Below, piece after piece: positions 9,496-16,991 of a stretch of DNA of 64,000 nt (its first letter is position 1; each line of letters begins with the position of its first letter). The stretch is from Achromobacter deleyi (GTDB taxonomy: Bacteria; Pseudomonadota; Gammaproteobacteria; Burkholderiales; Burkholderiaceae_B): contig NZ_CP065997.1 of NCBI RefSeq assembly GCF_016127315.1, positions 124,001 to 188,000 of the forward strand. The letters run 5' to 3'. Below the pieces are notes generated by a model that made no database searches, was not told the DNA's origin, and saw only the letters and a program-made list of their open reading frames with translations. The position numbers and the translations under genes were made by a program.

Positions 9496-10836
9496 TCAGG
9501 CGACGGAACCGACCAGGGGGAACAGGCCGAACGCCAGCGCGGCCGCCAGCATCACCAGGCACACCATCGTGGCCCACTTGAGCGAATAGCGCTGGTGGTC
9601 GCCGAACTCGACGCCCGCCAGGCCCACCAGCAGGTAGGTCGACGGCACCAGCGGACTGAGCAGGTGCACCGGCTGGCCGATCAGCGAGGCGCGCGCCATT
9701 TCCACCGGCGAGATGCCGTAGCCCTGCGCGGCCTCGCTCAGGATCGGCAGCACGCCGAAGTAGAAGGCGTCGTTCGACATGAAGAAGGTGAACGGCAGGC
9801 TGACCAGCGCGGTGATGCCGGCCAGGTACGGCCCGAGCGCGTCGGGGATCACTGCCAGCAGGCTGCGCGACATGGCTTCCACCATGCCGGTGCCCGACAG
9901 GATGCCGGTGAAGATGCCCGCCGCGAAGATCAGCGACACCACCGACAGCACGTTGCCGGCGTGTTGCGCCACGCGGCGGCGCTGCTCGGCCAGGTTCGGG
10001 TAGTTGATGATCAGCGCGATCGCGAAGGCGATCATGAACAGCACCGGCAGCGGCAGCACGCCCATCACCAGGCTCACCATCAGCGCCAGCGTCAGGCCGG
10101 CGTTGACCCACAGCAGCCTGGGGCGGCGCAGGTCGTGGTCGACCTCGATCTCGGGCAGGTTCTTGGGGCCGTCCTCGTCATAGCCGGCGTGCAGCGAGGC
10201 GCCGTCGGGCAGCGACAGCACGCCCAGGCGGCGGCGTTCGCGCAGGCCCAGGAAGAAGGCCAGCATCAGGATCGCGACGATGGCCACGCCCATCACGGGA
10301 ACCAGCGGCACGAAGATGTCGCCGGCGTCCACGTGCAGGGCGCTGGCGGCGCGCGCGGTCGGCCCGCCCCACGGCGTCAGGTTCATGACGCCGCTGGCCA
10401 GCATTGCCAGACAGGTCATGGACAGCGCGTTCATCTTCAGGCGGCGGTACAGCGGCAGCATCGACGCGACCACGATCATGTAGGTGGTGGAGCCATCGCC
10501 GTCCAGCGAGATCACCAGTGCCAGCACGGTGGTGCCGACCACGATCTTGAGCGGGTCGCCCTTCACGGCGCGCAGGATGCGGCCGACGATGGGGTCGAAC
10601 AGGCCGGCGTCGATCATGACGCCGAAATAGAGGATGGCGAACATCAGCATGACGCCGGTGGGCGCGATCTTGCGGATGCCGTCGAGCATCATCTTGTCGA
10701 TGCCGGCGCCGAAGCCGCCGAGCAGGGCGAAGATGATGGGGACGAGGATCAGCGCCACCAGGGGCGACAGGCGCTTGGTCATGATCAGCGTCATGAACGT
10801 GATCACCATGCCGAAGCCAAGCAGGGTCAAAAGCAT
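9496..10836 (-). CDS. CitMHS family citrate/H+ (metal-citrate) symporter
   Basis: The product is 446 residues, with about 11-12 hydrophobic segments spread over the whole length, the size and pattern of CitMHS transporters. The segments LDGDGSTTYMIV and MNLTPWGGPTARAASAL are characteristic of the family, which moves citrate complexed with divalent metal across the inner membrane. ATG 10836 is chosen because the hydrophobic N-terminus (MLLTLLGFGMV) starts there; the 74 extra upstream codons lie in low-complexity spacer. The divergent response regulator/kinase operon at 11377 has the layout of tricarboxylate sensors and may control this gene (inference). Confidence 0.88.
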   Translation of the reverse strand: MLLTLLGFGMVITFMTLIMTKRLSPLVALILVPIIFALLGGFGAGIDKMMLDGIRKIAPTGVMLMFAILYFGVMIDAGLFDPIVGRILRAVKGDPLKIVVGTTVLALVISLDGDGSTTYMIVVASMLPLYRRLKMNALSMTCLAMLASGVMNLTPWGGPTARAASALHVDAGDIFVPLVPVMGVAIVAILMLAFFLGLRERRRLGVLSLPDGASLHAGYDEDGPKNLPEIEVDHDLRRPRLLWVNAGLTLALMVSLVMGVLPLPVLFMIAFAIALIINYPNLAEQRRRVAQHAGNVLSVVSLIFAAGIFTGILSGTGMVEAMSRSLLAVIPDALGPYLAGITALVSLPFTFFMSNDAFYFGVLPILSEAAQGYGISPVEMARASLIGQPVHLLSPLVPSTYLLVGLAGVEFGDHQRYSLKWATMVCLVMLAAALAFGLFPLVGSVA

Positions 10837-10871
10837 GAGGGGTATCTCCGGACTCGTTGTTATTTGCACGC

Positions 10872-10953
10872 CGGGGGGGCGCTGGGGGGGAAGACTAGGA
10901 AGAAAAGCTGTCTGGAACCTGTCGTTTTTTTTGAGGGGCGGGGTCGGGTGGGG
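10872..10953. other. G-rich tract with G-quadruplex-type motifs
   Basis: Two runs of seven G separated by four bases (10873-10890), a T8 run (10925-10932) and a motif GGGG-C-GGGG-TC-GGG-T-GGGG (10935-10953) lie in the spacer between the divergent transporter and response regulator genes. The pattern fits the usual definition of an intramolecular quadruplex on the plus strand. Function unknown. Confidence 0.55.
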
Positions 10954-10979
10954 AGTCAGCGACAAGAGAGATGTAGGCC

Positions 10980-11142
10980 GTCCGGGGTGGGGCGGGTGTC
11001 GCGGAGCGCGCCTGCGATTGCGGTCCGGAGCGTCCGCTCCGGACTGCCCCTTCCTCATCCTCGTCCTCGCCTGCGGCGACTCCTTCGGATTCCGTCGGGC
11101 GCATCTGACGGCGCGCTCCGCGACACCCGCCCCACCCCGGAC
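10980..11142. repeat. Long inverted repeat (33-bp perfect arms) in a 540-bp non-coding spacer
   Basis: Bases 10980-11012 are the exact reverse complement of 11110-11142. The 97-base interior holds a further hairpin, GTCCGGAGCG-TC-CGCTCCGGAC (11031-11052). Several ORFs cross the spacer (10837-11376), but they read through the repeat in both directions and have no homologous look, so I treat the whole spacer as non-coding. It is probably a dispersed intergenic palindromic element of this genus; copy number cannot be tested here. Confidence 0.7.
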
Positions 11143-11376
11143 TACCGGTGTCTTGGTTTGGTGCGTTGCTGGACCTCGGCGGCATGGGAGCGGTTTGTGG
11201 GGCCCGCCTTTTTGGGCCGCGCGGGCGGCCCAAACGGCTTACGCGGTGGGGGATGGCGTGAGGGTGTTCGCTGCGCGTTGATGGGGAATCTGGGAGCTAT
11301 GACAGGGCGTTACAGGGGGACGGATGTCGTCGCTGGGTGCGCGGGTGGCGTGGGGTGCTATGCGACAATCTCGCGC

Positions 11377-12075
11377 ATGCGGATTCTGGTGATTGAAGAT
11401 GATGAGGACCTGGCCGACGCGCTCGTACGGCGACTGCGTCGTCTTGGGCATGCCGTCGATTGCCAGAGGGATGGGTTGAACGCGGACGGGGTGTTGCAGT
11501 ACGAGACCTTTGACCTGGTGATATTGGATATCGGGCTGCCACGCATGTCGGGGTTCGAGATCCTGCATCGGTTGCGGGATCGGGGCAGCAAGACGCCGGT
11601 GCTGGCGTTGACGGCGCGGATCGATATCGAGGATCGGGTGCATGCGCTGGATACGGGGGCCGATGATTACCTGGCCAAGCCGTTCGACTTTCGCGAGCTG
11701 GAGGCGCGTTGCCGGGCGTTGTTGCGCAGGCCCAGCGTGCAGGCGGCGGGGGTGTTGCGGTTTGGCGAGCTGGTGATCGACAGCGCGGCGCGGCAGGTCA
11801 GCCTGGCGGGGCAGCGCATCGACCTGCCCAAGCGCGAGTACAGCCTGCTCGAGATCCTGCTGGCCGGCATGAACCGCGCGGTCAGCAAGGCCGAGATCGC
11901 CAACAAGCTGTTCGCGTTCGACGACGACGCCGCGCCCAACGCCATCGAGGTCTACATCGCGCGGTTGCGCAAGAAACTGGAAGGCTCGCCGCTGCGCATC
12001 GAGACGCAGCGCGGCACGGGTTATCTGCTGAGCGTCGTCGATGACGCCGGCGCCGACCCGGCGCCGCGGGACTGA
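11377..12075 (+). CDS. OmpR/TctD-type response regulator
   Basis: The product is 232 residues. The N-terminal receiver domain has the acidic pair EDDED at 8-12, the phosphoacceptor Asp in VILDIGLPRMSG near residue 51, and the conserved Lys in YLAKPF near 102. The C-terminal winged helix has LPKREYSLLEILL and IEVYIARLRKKL, ending in the GTGYLL wing. Start at ATG 11377, where the receiver strand MRILVIEDD begins; no clear ribosome site precedes it. It overlaps the kinase gene. Its target may be the divergent CitMHS transporter (inference). Confidence 0.92.
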   Translation: MRILVIEDDEDLADALVRRLRRLGHAVDCQRDGLNADGVLQYETFDLVILDIGLPRMSGFEILHRLRDRGSKTPVLALTARIDIEDRVHALDTGADDYLAKPFDFRELEARCRALLRRPSVQAAGVLRFGELVIDSAARQVSLAGQRIDLPKREYSLLEILLAGMNRAVSKAEIANKLFAFDDDAAPNAIEVYIARLRKKLEGSPLRIETQRGTGYLLSVVDDAGADPAPRD

Positions 12076-13486
12076 CGCGGTGGCGCCCCGCCGCATTTCC
12101 GTGCGCCGGCGCCTGCTGGCGATGCTGCTGGCGCTGTTCGTGGCGGGGCTGGGCGCGCTGTACCTGCTGGTGCGCGGCTATGCGCAGCAGACCGCCGACA
12201 CCACCTATGATCAACTGCTGCGCGCCTCGGTGCTGTCGATGGCCGACAGCCTGCAGCTGGTGCAGGGCGAATGGCAGATGGACATGCCCTACGCCGCCCT
12301 GGCGCTGCTGGAACAGGCGCCGCGCGACCGCGTGTTCTACCGCGTGGCGGCCGCCGACGGCGCGCTGATCTCCGGCTACGCCGACCTGGCCGCCCCGCCC
12401 GGCCACGGCGCCGACGCCGGCGCCGCGCCGCAACTGTTCACCACCGACTACCAGGGCCAGCCCGTGCGCGTGGCCTGGATGGAACGCAAGATCGCCGGCC
12501 CGCGCGCCACCGAGACCGCGCGGATCCAGGTGGCGCAGACGCGCGAGGCGCGCAACGCGCTGGCCGAGAGCATCCTGTGGCAGGGCACGCTGACGCTGAT
12601 CGGCTTCACCGCCGCGGCGCTGGCGCTGGCCTACTGGGGCCTGCAGCGCTCGCTCTCGCCGATCCAGCGCATCGAGCGCGAACTGGCCGCGCGCAGCGCC
12701 GCCGACCTGCATCCGATCGCCGCGCCCGTGCCCGAGGAACTGGACACGCTGGTGCATTCGCTCGACGGCTTCATGGCGCGGCTGTCCGAGAACCTCGATA
12801 CCCTGCGCCTGTTCATCGCCGAGGCCGCGCACCAGCTGCGCACGCCGCTGGCCGCGCTGCACGCGCAGATGGAAGTGGCGCTGGACGAGGAAGACCCGGC
12901 CGAACAGCGCCGCAGCCTGCTGGCGGTGCTGCGCAATGCCGAGAAGCTGTCGCGGCTGGTGAACCAGCTGCTCAGCGACGCCAGCGTCATCCACCGCAGC
13001 AACGTGCGCAAGTTCGGCCCGGTGGACCTGGCCGAACTGCTGTCGCAGGCCGTCTACGACACCGTGCCGCAGGCCGACCCGCAGCCCGACGTGCGGCTGC
13101 GCCTGCCCGACGCGGAAGATGGCGCGCCGCCCCGCATCGCGGGCGACAGCCTGATGCTGCGCGAGGCCTTCAAGAACCTGATCGACAACGCCCTGCGCCA
13201 TGGCGCCTCGGCCGATGGCCACATCGACGTCCGGCTCGAGCGCCAGGACGCCGGCTGGCGCATCACCGTGGCCGACCAGGGGCCGGGCATCCCGCCCGCG
13301 CTGGCGCAAAGCGCCTTCGAGCGCTTCTCGCGCGGCCCCAATCCGCGCACGCCCGGCGCCGGTCTTGGGCTGTCCATCATCAAGCGCGTGGTCGACATCC
13401 ACCAGGGCCGCCTCAGTCTCCGCAACCGCCCCGGCGGCGGCCTCGAAGCCTCCGTCCTCCTGCCCGCCAACGCCCATGACGCCTAG
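12041..13486 (+). CDS. TctE-type sensor histidine kinase
   Basis: The product is up to 481 residues. It has a first membrane helix (about 25-47), a periplasmic sensor region of roughly 125 residues (2CSK_N/TctE type), and a second helix near 185-205. HisKA follows with phospho-His in EAAHQLRTPL (His264), then HATPase motifs NLIDNALRHG, DQGPGIP and GAGLGLSII. The ATG at 12041 overlaps the regulator by 35 bases; GTG 12080 is an equally possible start and would leave the sensor intact. The binding protein gene overlaps its 3' end, so three proteins appear to be made as one unit. Confidence 0.9.
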   Translation: MTPAPTRRRGTDAVAPRRISVRRRLLAMLLALFVAGLGALYLLVRGYAQQTADTTYDQLLRASVLSMADSLQLVQGEWQMDMPYAALALLEQAPRDRVFYRVAAADGALISGYADLAAPPGHGADAGAAPQLFTTDYQGQPVRVAWMERKIAGPRATETARIQVAQTREARNALAESILWQGTLTLIGFTAAALALAYWGLQRSLSPIQRIERELAARSAADLHPIAAPVPEELDTLVHSLDGFMARLSENLDTLRLFIAEAAHQLRTPLAALHAQMEVALDEEDPAEQRRSLLAVLRNAEKLSRLVNQLLSDASVIHRSNVRKFGPVDLAELLSQAVYDTVPQADPQPDVRLRLPDAEDGAPPRIAGDSLMLREAFKNLIDNALRHGASADGHIDVRLERQDAGWRITVADQGPGIPPALAQSAFERFSRGPNPRTPGAGLGLSIIKRVVDIHQGRLSLRNRPGGGLEASVLLPANAHDA

Positions 13487-14558
13487 ACTTGCGCTGCTCT
13501 CACGCCTGGCCGCGGCCGGCGCCGCCCTGCTGCTCGCCAGCGCCGACCTCGCCGCCGAGACCAGCGCCGACGGCCTGTCGCTGGGTCCGGCGGACAGCAG
13601 GAACGTGCTGGTGCTGCACGCGTCCAACAGCGTGCAGGTGTTTCGCGGCGTGCTCGAAGACTTCAGCCAGCTCAATCCCGGCGTGCGCCTCGAATACACC
13701 GAGCTGTCGACCCAGGCGCTATATGCCGAAGTGGCGGCCCGCGCCGCGCAGGCGCCGGGCGAGAAGGCCGGGCCCGACCTGGTCATCAGTAGCGCCATGG
13801 ACCTGCAGACCAAGCTGGTCAACGACGGCCACGCGCAACCGCATGTGTCGCCGGACACCCGCGCCCTGCCCGCCTGGGCCAATTGGCGCGACGAGGTCTT
13901 CAGCATCGGCACCGACCCCATCGTGATGGTCTACGACACCCGCAAGCTCGACGCCGCGCGCGCGCCGCGCACCCGCCGCGAGCTGCTGGCGTTGCTGCAG
14001 GCGCCCGACCAGCCGCTGGCCGGCCGGATCTCGACCTACGACGTCGAAGGCAGCGGCATCGGCTACCTGGCCGCCACCCAGGACGCGCGCCTGGACAGCC
14101 TGGCCGGCGCGCTGCTGGCCGCCTTCGGCCGCAACGGCGTCAGCGTGCACGAATCGACCGAGCACGCGCTCGACAAGCTGCAGCGCGGCGACACCACGCT
14201 GGCCTACAACCTGCTGGAATCCTATACCCGCCACCGCATCGACCAGGGCGCGCCGCTGGCCATTATCTACCCGCAGGACTACACCCTGATGCTGTCGCGC
14301 TCGGCCATCATTCCACGGCAGGCGCCGCGCGCCGACCTGGGCGCGCGCTTTCTCGACTACCTGCTGTCGCCGCGCGGCCAGGACATGCTCGCGCGCCAAT
14401 CCGGCATGCGGCCGGTCGGCGCCTCGGTGGTGCCGGCGGCGGGGGTGCGGCCGGTGGCGCTGGGCGTGGGCTTGCTGGTGTACCTGGATCCGCTGAAGAA
14501 GCGCCACTTCCTCGACCTGTGGCGCGCGGCGGCGCAACCGCCCGGCAAGGCGGACTGA
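13476..14558 (+). CDS. Periplasmic substrate-binding protein encoded with the sensor pair
   Basis: The product is 360 residues with a Sec signal peptide (cut probably after ASADLAAE, about 28). The fold resembles iron/spermidine-type family 1 solute-binding proteins: VLVLHASNSVQVFRGVLEDF at the start, GPDLVISSAMDLQTKL, then DPIVMVYDTRKL in the hinge region. Its start lies inside the last codons of the kinase gene, showing tight coupling. No ABC permease or ATPase is adjacent. The likely role is therefore a ligand-presenting accessory to the kinase rather than a transporter part (inference). Confidence 0.85.
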   Translation: MTPRLALLSRLAAAGAALLLASADLAAETSADGLSLGPADSRNVLVLHASNSVQVFRGVLEDFSQLNPGVRLEYTELSTQALYAEVAARAAQAPGEKAGPDLVISSAMDLQTKLVNDGHAQPHVSPDTRALPAWANWRDEVFSIGTDPIVMVYDTRKLDAARAPRTRRELLALLQAPDQPLAGRISTYDVEGSGIGYLAATQDARLDSLAGALLAAFGRNGVSVHESTEHALDKLQRGDTTLAYNLLESYTRHRIDQGAPLAIIYPQDYTLMLSRSAIIPRQAPRADLGARFLDYLLSPRGQDMLARQSGMRPVGASVVPAAGVRPVALGVGLLVYLDPLKKRHFLDLWRAAAQPPGKAD

Positions 14559-14647
14559 CAAGGTCGACTGACAAGACGGGCCCGCGCCGCGACGTCAGCG
14601 GTCCGTCAAGGCGGATTGAGGCCGCCTGTACACGGCGGCGACGGCCT

Positions 14648-14684
14648 GCCAGCCGCGACCGGAGGCTGGCCGTTCCATGGCCAG
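14648..14684. terminator. Overlapping hairpins between convergent operons
   Basis: GCCAGCC pairs with GGCTGGC (14648-14670), and alternatively CTGGCC pairs with GGCCAG (14666-14684). They lie between the convergent binding-protein and FixJ-type regulator genes. No T-tract is present. Confidence 0.35.
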
Positions 14685-14689
14685 GGACG

Positions 14690-15313
14690 CTAGCCGCCCA
14701 ACTGCCCGCCCGCGCGCACCAGGTCCGCCAGCGTGCGCACCTGCATCTTGCGCATGACGCGCCCGCGCCGCACCTTGACCGTGATCTCGCTGACATTGAG
14801 CTCGGCCGCGATCTGCTTGTTCAGCATGCCGCGCACCACCCGCTCCATCACCGCCTTCTCGCCGTCGGTCAAGGTGTCCCAGCGGGCCTGGACCTCGTCC
14901 GAGCCCGACGCGTTGACCAGTTGCGCTCGATCCTTTTCCACCGCGGCATGGATCGTGTCCAGCAGGTCCTGGTCGCGAAACGGCTTGGTCAGGAAATCCA
15001 CCGCGCCCAGCTTCATCGCCGCGACCGACATGGGGATGTCGCCGTGGCCGGTGATCATCACCACCGGCATGCGCCGCCGCGCCTGCTGCAGGCGGCGCAG
15101 CAGGTCCATGCCGCTCTGCCCCGGCAGGCGCACATCCAGCACCAGGCAGGCGGGGCCGGCGCCCGGGTCGGCGTCCAGGAATTCCTGCGCCGAGCCGTAG
15201 CCGCGCACCGGCAGGCCGACCGAATGCATCAGGTCTTCCAGCGACTCGCGCAGCGAGGCGTCGTCATCGACGATGTGGATGGTGGCCGGCTCGGGCCGCG
15301 TGCTTGCGATCAT
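14690..15313 (-). CDS. FixJ/NarL-type response regulator
   Basis: The product is 207 residues. The receiver domain has acidic DDD at 16-18, phospho-Asp60 in CLVLDVRLPG, the signalling Thr in MITGHGD, and Lys110 in FLTKPF. A LuxR-type helix-turn-helix occupies about 147-190 (LTDGEKAVMERVVRGMLNKQ and the following helix). This is the architecture of FixJ, StyR and TodT. Its start codon overlaps the kinase stop (ATGA), so the two are translationally coupled. A palindrome resembling the StyR/TodT type of operator lies upstream of the pair and recurs upstream of the mgtA operon. Confidence 0.92.
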   Translation of the reverse strand: MIASTRPEPATIHIVDDDASLRESLEDLMHSVGLPVRGYGSAQEFLDADPGAGPACLVLDVRLPGQSGMDLLRRLQQARRRMPVVMITGHGDIPMSVAAMKLGAVDFLTKPFRDQDLLDTIHAAVEKDRAQLVNASGSDEVQARWDTLTDGEKAVMERVVRGMLNKQIAAELNVSEITVKVRRGRVMRKMQVRTLADLVRAGGQLGG

Positions 15314-16389
15314 GAAGACTCATCCTCGGCCGCCGCCGGCAGCATGAAACAGAACACCGCGCCCTCGCGCGCGGCGGGCTCGGCCCACAACCTGCCGCCG
15401 TGGCTCTCGATGATGCCGCGGCTGATGGTCAGGCCCAGGCCGGTGCCCTCCGGCTTGGTGCTCCAGAAAGTATCGAACAGGCGTTCGCGCGCCTGCGGCG
15501 TCAGGCCCGGACCGGTGTCGGTCAACGAACACTGCACCTGCCCCGGCTCCTGGCACGACAGGCGCAGCGTCAGCTGGCGCGCGCCGGCCGGCGTCTGCTG
15601 CATCGCCTCGATGGCGTTGAGCACCAGGTTGACGAGCACCTGCCCCAGCTGCACGCGGTCGCCCAGCACCGCCGGCACGCGCTCCTGGATGCGGGTCGAC
15701 ACCACCACTTCGTTGCTCGCCAGCTCGCCGCCGGCCAGTTCCAGCACCTCGCCGATGACCTCGGCCAGGTCCAGCCGCTCGCGTTGCGGCGCGGCATTGC
15801 GCGCATCGCGGCGGATGCGCGCCACCACCTCGCTGGCGCGGTGCACGTCGCCGGTCATGCGCTGCAGGGCGCGCAAGGCCCGTTCGATGTTGGGCGGATC
15901 GTGCTCCAGCCAGCGCTGGCAGGCGCTGCCGCTGGTGGCGATGGCCGCCAGCGGCTGGTTGATCTCGTGGGCGATCGAGGCGGTCAGCTCGCCCAGGCTG
16001 TGGATGCGCGCCATGCGCGCCAGCTGCGTGCGCGCCTCGAACGCCGCGTCCTCGGCCGCCGCCCGCTTGAGCGCCAGGTAGGTGGTCACGCCGATGGCGG
16101 CGATGCTGATGAGCGCATTGATCAGCCCCAGCTCGCGCAGCACGCCGCCGTTGGGCGTGAGGTACAGGCTGAGCAGCGTCAATGCCGCGCACGCCACCGC
16201 GACGATAGTGACGCCGCGTCGCGGCAGGAAGCTCAACGCCGCCAGGATCACGGCCACGTAGAACACCGCCACGGCGATTTCCAGGCGGGTGAAGGTATCC
16301 GCCAGGAATATCACGGCCATCAGCGCCACCAGCAGCGCGACGCCCGCGCCGGGACGCTGCTTCAGATACCTGGCCGGCTTTAGGAACAT
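15310..16389 (-). CDS. Membrane sensor histidine kinase partnered with FixJ-type regulator
   Basis: The product is 359 residues. The first 110 residues hold about four hydrophobic helices with very short loops and no large periplasmic domain, so the signal is probably sensed in or at the membrane. A linker leads to HisKA with phospho-His141 in SIAHEINQPL and a HATPase domain (NLVLNAIEAM, DTGPGL, GTGLGLTIS). ATG 16389 is preceded by GGGG at suitable distance. Longer frames to 16821 run through the promoter palindrome and are rejected. A TACAAT -10-like hexamer (16455-16460) lies 66 bases upstream of the start codon. Confidence 0.9.
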   Translation of the reverse strand: MFLKPARYLKQRPGAGVALLVALMAVIFLADTFTRLEIAVAVFYVAVILAALSFLPRRGVTIVAVACAALTLLSLYLTPNGGVLRELGLINALISIAAIGVTTYLALKRAAAEDAAFEARTQLARMARIHSLGELTASIAHEINQPLAAIATSGSACQRWLEHDPPNIERALRALQRMTGDVHRASEVVARIRRDARNAAPQRERLDLAEVIGEVLELAGGELASNEVVVSTRIQERVPAVLGDRVQLGQVLVNLVLNAIEAMQQTPAGARQLTLRLSCQEPGQVQCSLTDTGPGLTPQARERLFDTFWSTKPEGTGLGLTISRGIIESHGGRLWAEPAAREGAVFCFMLPAAAEDESS

Positions 16390-16497
16390 GGCGCTGCGAC
16401 CCCGCTGAATGGACACCGGCGCCGGGCCCCGATGGCCGCGCGCCGCGAGATGCCATTGTAGAGACAGGCGCGGGCCGCGGCGCACCTTGGGAGAGCC

Positions 16498-16519
16498 GGC
16501 ATATACCAAGGTATATGCC
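16498..16519. promoter_or_regulatory. Palindromic operator, copy 1
   Basis: Two 10-base arms, GGCATATACC and GGTATATGCC, flank a central AA. The inner 14 bases TATACCAAGGTATA recur exactly at 20464-20477 (minus strand). The architecture resembles the StyR/TodT box ATAAACC-N2-GGTTTAT of FixJ-family regulators. It sits between the divergent kinase and small-peptide genes. Confidence 0.75.
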
Positions 16520-16560
16520 CGCCATCCCAACGGCGTCTCGCCCGCGCGGGGGCCGATTCC

Positions 16561-16566
16561 TATAAT
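16561..16566 (+). promoter_or_regulatory. TATAAT -10 element for the 33-residue peptide gene
   Basis: A perfect TATAAT hexamer has no recognisable -35 hexamer 16-18 bases upstream, as at an activator-dependent promoter. The palindrome centre lies 52.5 bases upstream of its first base. Start site and activation are inferred. Confidence 0.55.
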
Positions 16567-16633
16567 TTTCGGGTCCCCCCAAGGCGCGTCCCCAGGCCGC
16601 GCCGCCCCGCCAACGCCTACCGGCAACCTCCCC

Positions 16634-16735
16634 ATGAAACCGTCCATCAAGACCCTCTGGATCGTCCGCGGCGCCGTGCTCGTCGGCATCTGGATCGCGC
16701 TCGGCGTGATCCAGGCGCTGCACGGCATCGCCTGA
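16634..16735 (+). CDS. 33-residue single-pass membrane peptide
   Basis: The product is a short basic N-terminus (MKPSIKTLW), one hydrophobic helix of about 20 residues (IVRGAVLVGIWIALGVIQAL) and a stop. The coding case rests on context: a TATAAT element about 70 bases upstream, a palindromic operator, and a strong hairpin four bases after the stop. The ribosome site is weak (CAACCTCCCC). It is about the size of MgtR, the 30-residue peptide that modulates MgtA/MgtC in Salmonella, and lies next to an mgtA operon. Equivalence is a hypothesis only. Confidence 0.6.
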   Translation: MKPSIKTLWIVRGAVLVGIWIALGVIQALHGIA

Positions 16736-16738
16736 CGC

Positions 16739-16765
16739 AATCGGGCGGCGCCCGGCCGCCCGATT
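16739..16765. terminator. Bidirectional hairpin terminator
   Basis: A perfect 11-bp stem, AATCGGGCGGC / GCCGCCCGATT, with a five-base loop, lies between the convergent small-peptide gene and the mgtA operon. It ends in only two A/T pairs on each side. Confidence 0.7.
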
Positions 16766-16778
16766 CTCCGTTGCGTCG

Positions 16779-16973
16779 TCAGGGCAGGAAACACAGGATC
16801 CCGCCCACGCCCAGCGTCCACGCCAACAGCATCGGCAGCAGCAGCCGCAGCGGGATCAGCGGGCCATCCGGCAGGTCCGGCGCCTGCCCCGACTGGCGGA
16901 AGGCGGCCCGTTCGATCTCGTAGGCGTGCATGTCACGCGAGAACTTGCGCATTTCCTCGAAAGCCTTTTCCAT
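16779..16973 (-). CDS. Small membrane protein downstream of mgtA
   Basis: The product is 64 residues. The first 40 are polar and amphipathic (MEKAFEEMRKFSRDMHAYEI at the start), then comes one hydrophobic segment (LRLLLPMLLAWTLGVGGILC) and a stop. GGGAGAG before ATG 16973 is a good ribosome site. It begins 18 bases after the mgtA stop, so it is almost certainly in the same transcript. The family is not recognised. A role as an MgtA accessory or stabilising peptide is suggested only by position. Confidence 0.75.
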   Translation of the reverse strand: MEKAFEEMRKFSRDMHAYEIERAAFRQSGQAPDLPDGPLIPLRLLLPMLLAWTLGVGGILCFLP

Positions 16974-16991
16974 GTCGTCTCTCCCGGCATG

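Noticed and set aside
10895..11281. ORFs of 112 and 215 residues across the inverted-repeat spacer
   Set aside because: Both strands give similar low-complexity peptides because the repeat is palindromic; no ribosome sites or domains.
7609..12075. 1488-residue plus-strand ORF spanning several genes
   Set aside because: It runs antisense through the lipoprotein, reductase and transporter genes and through the repeat spacer; only its last 232 codons (the response regulator) are real.
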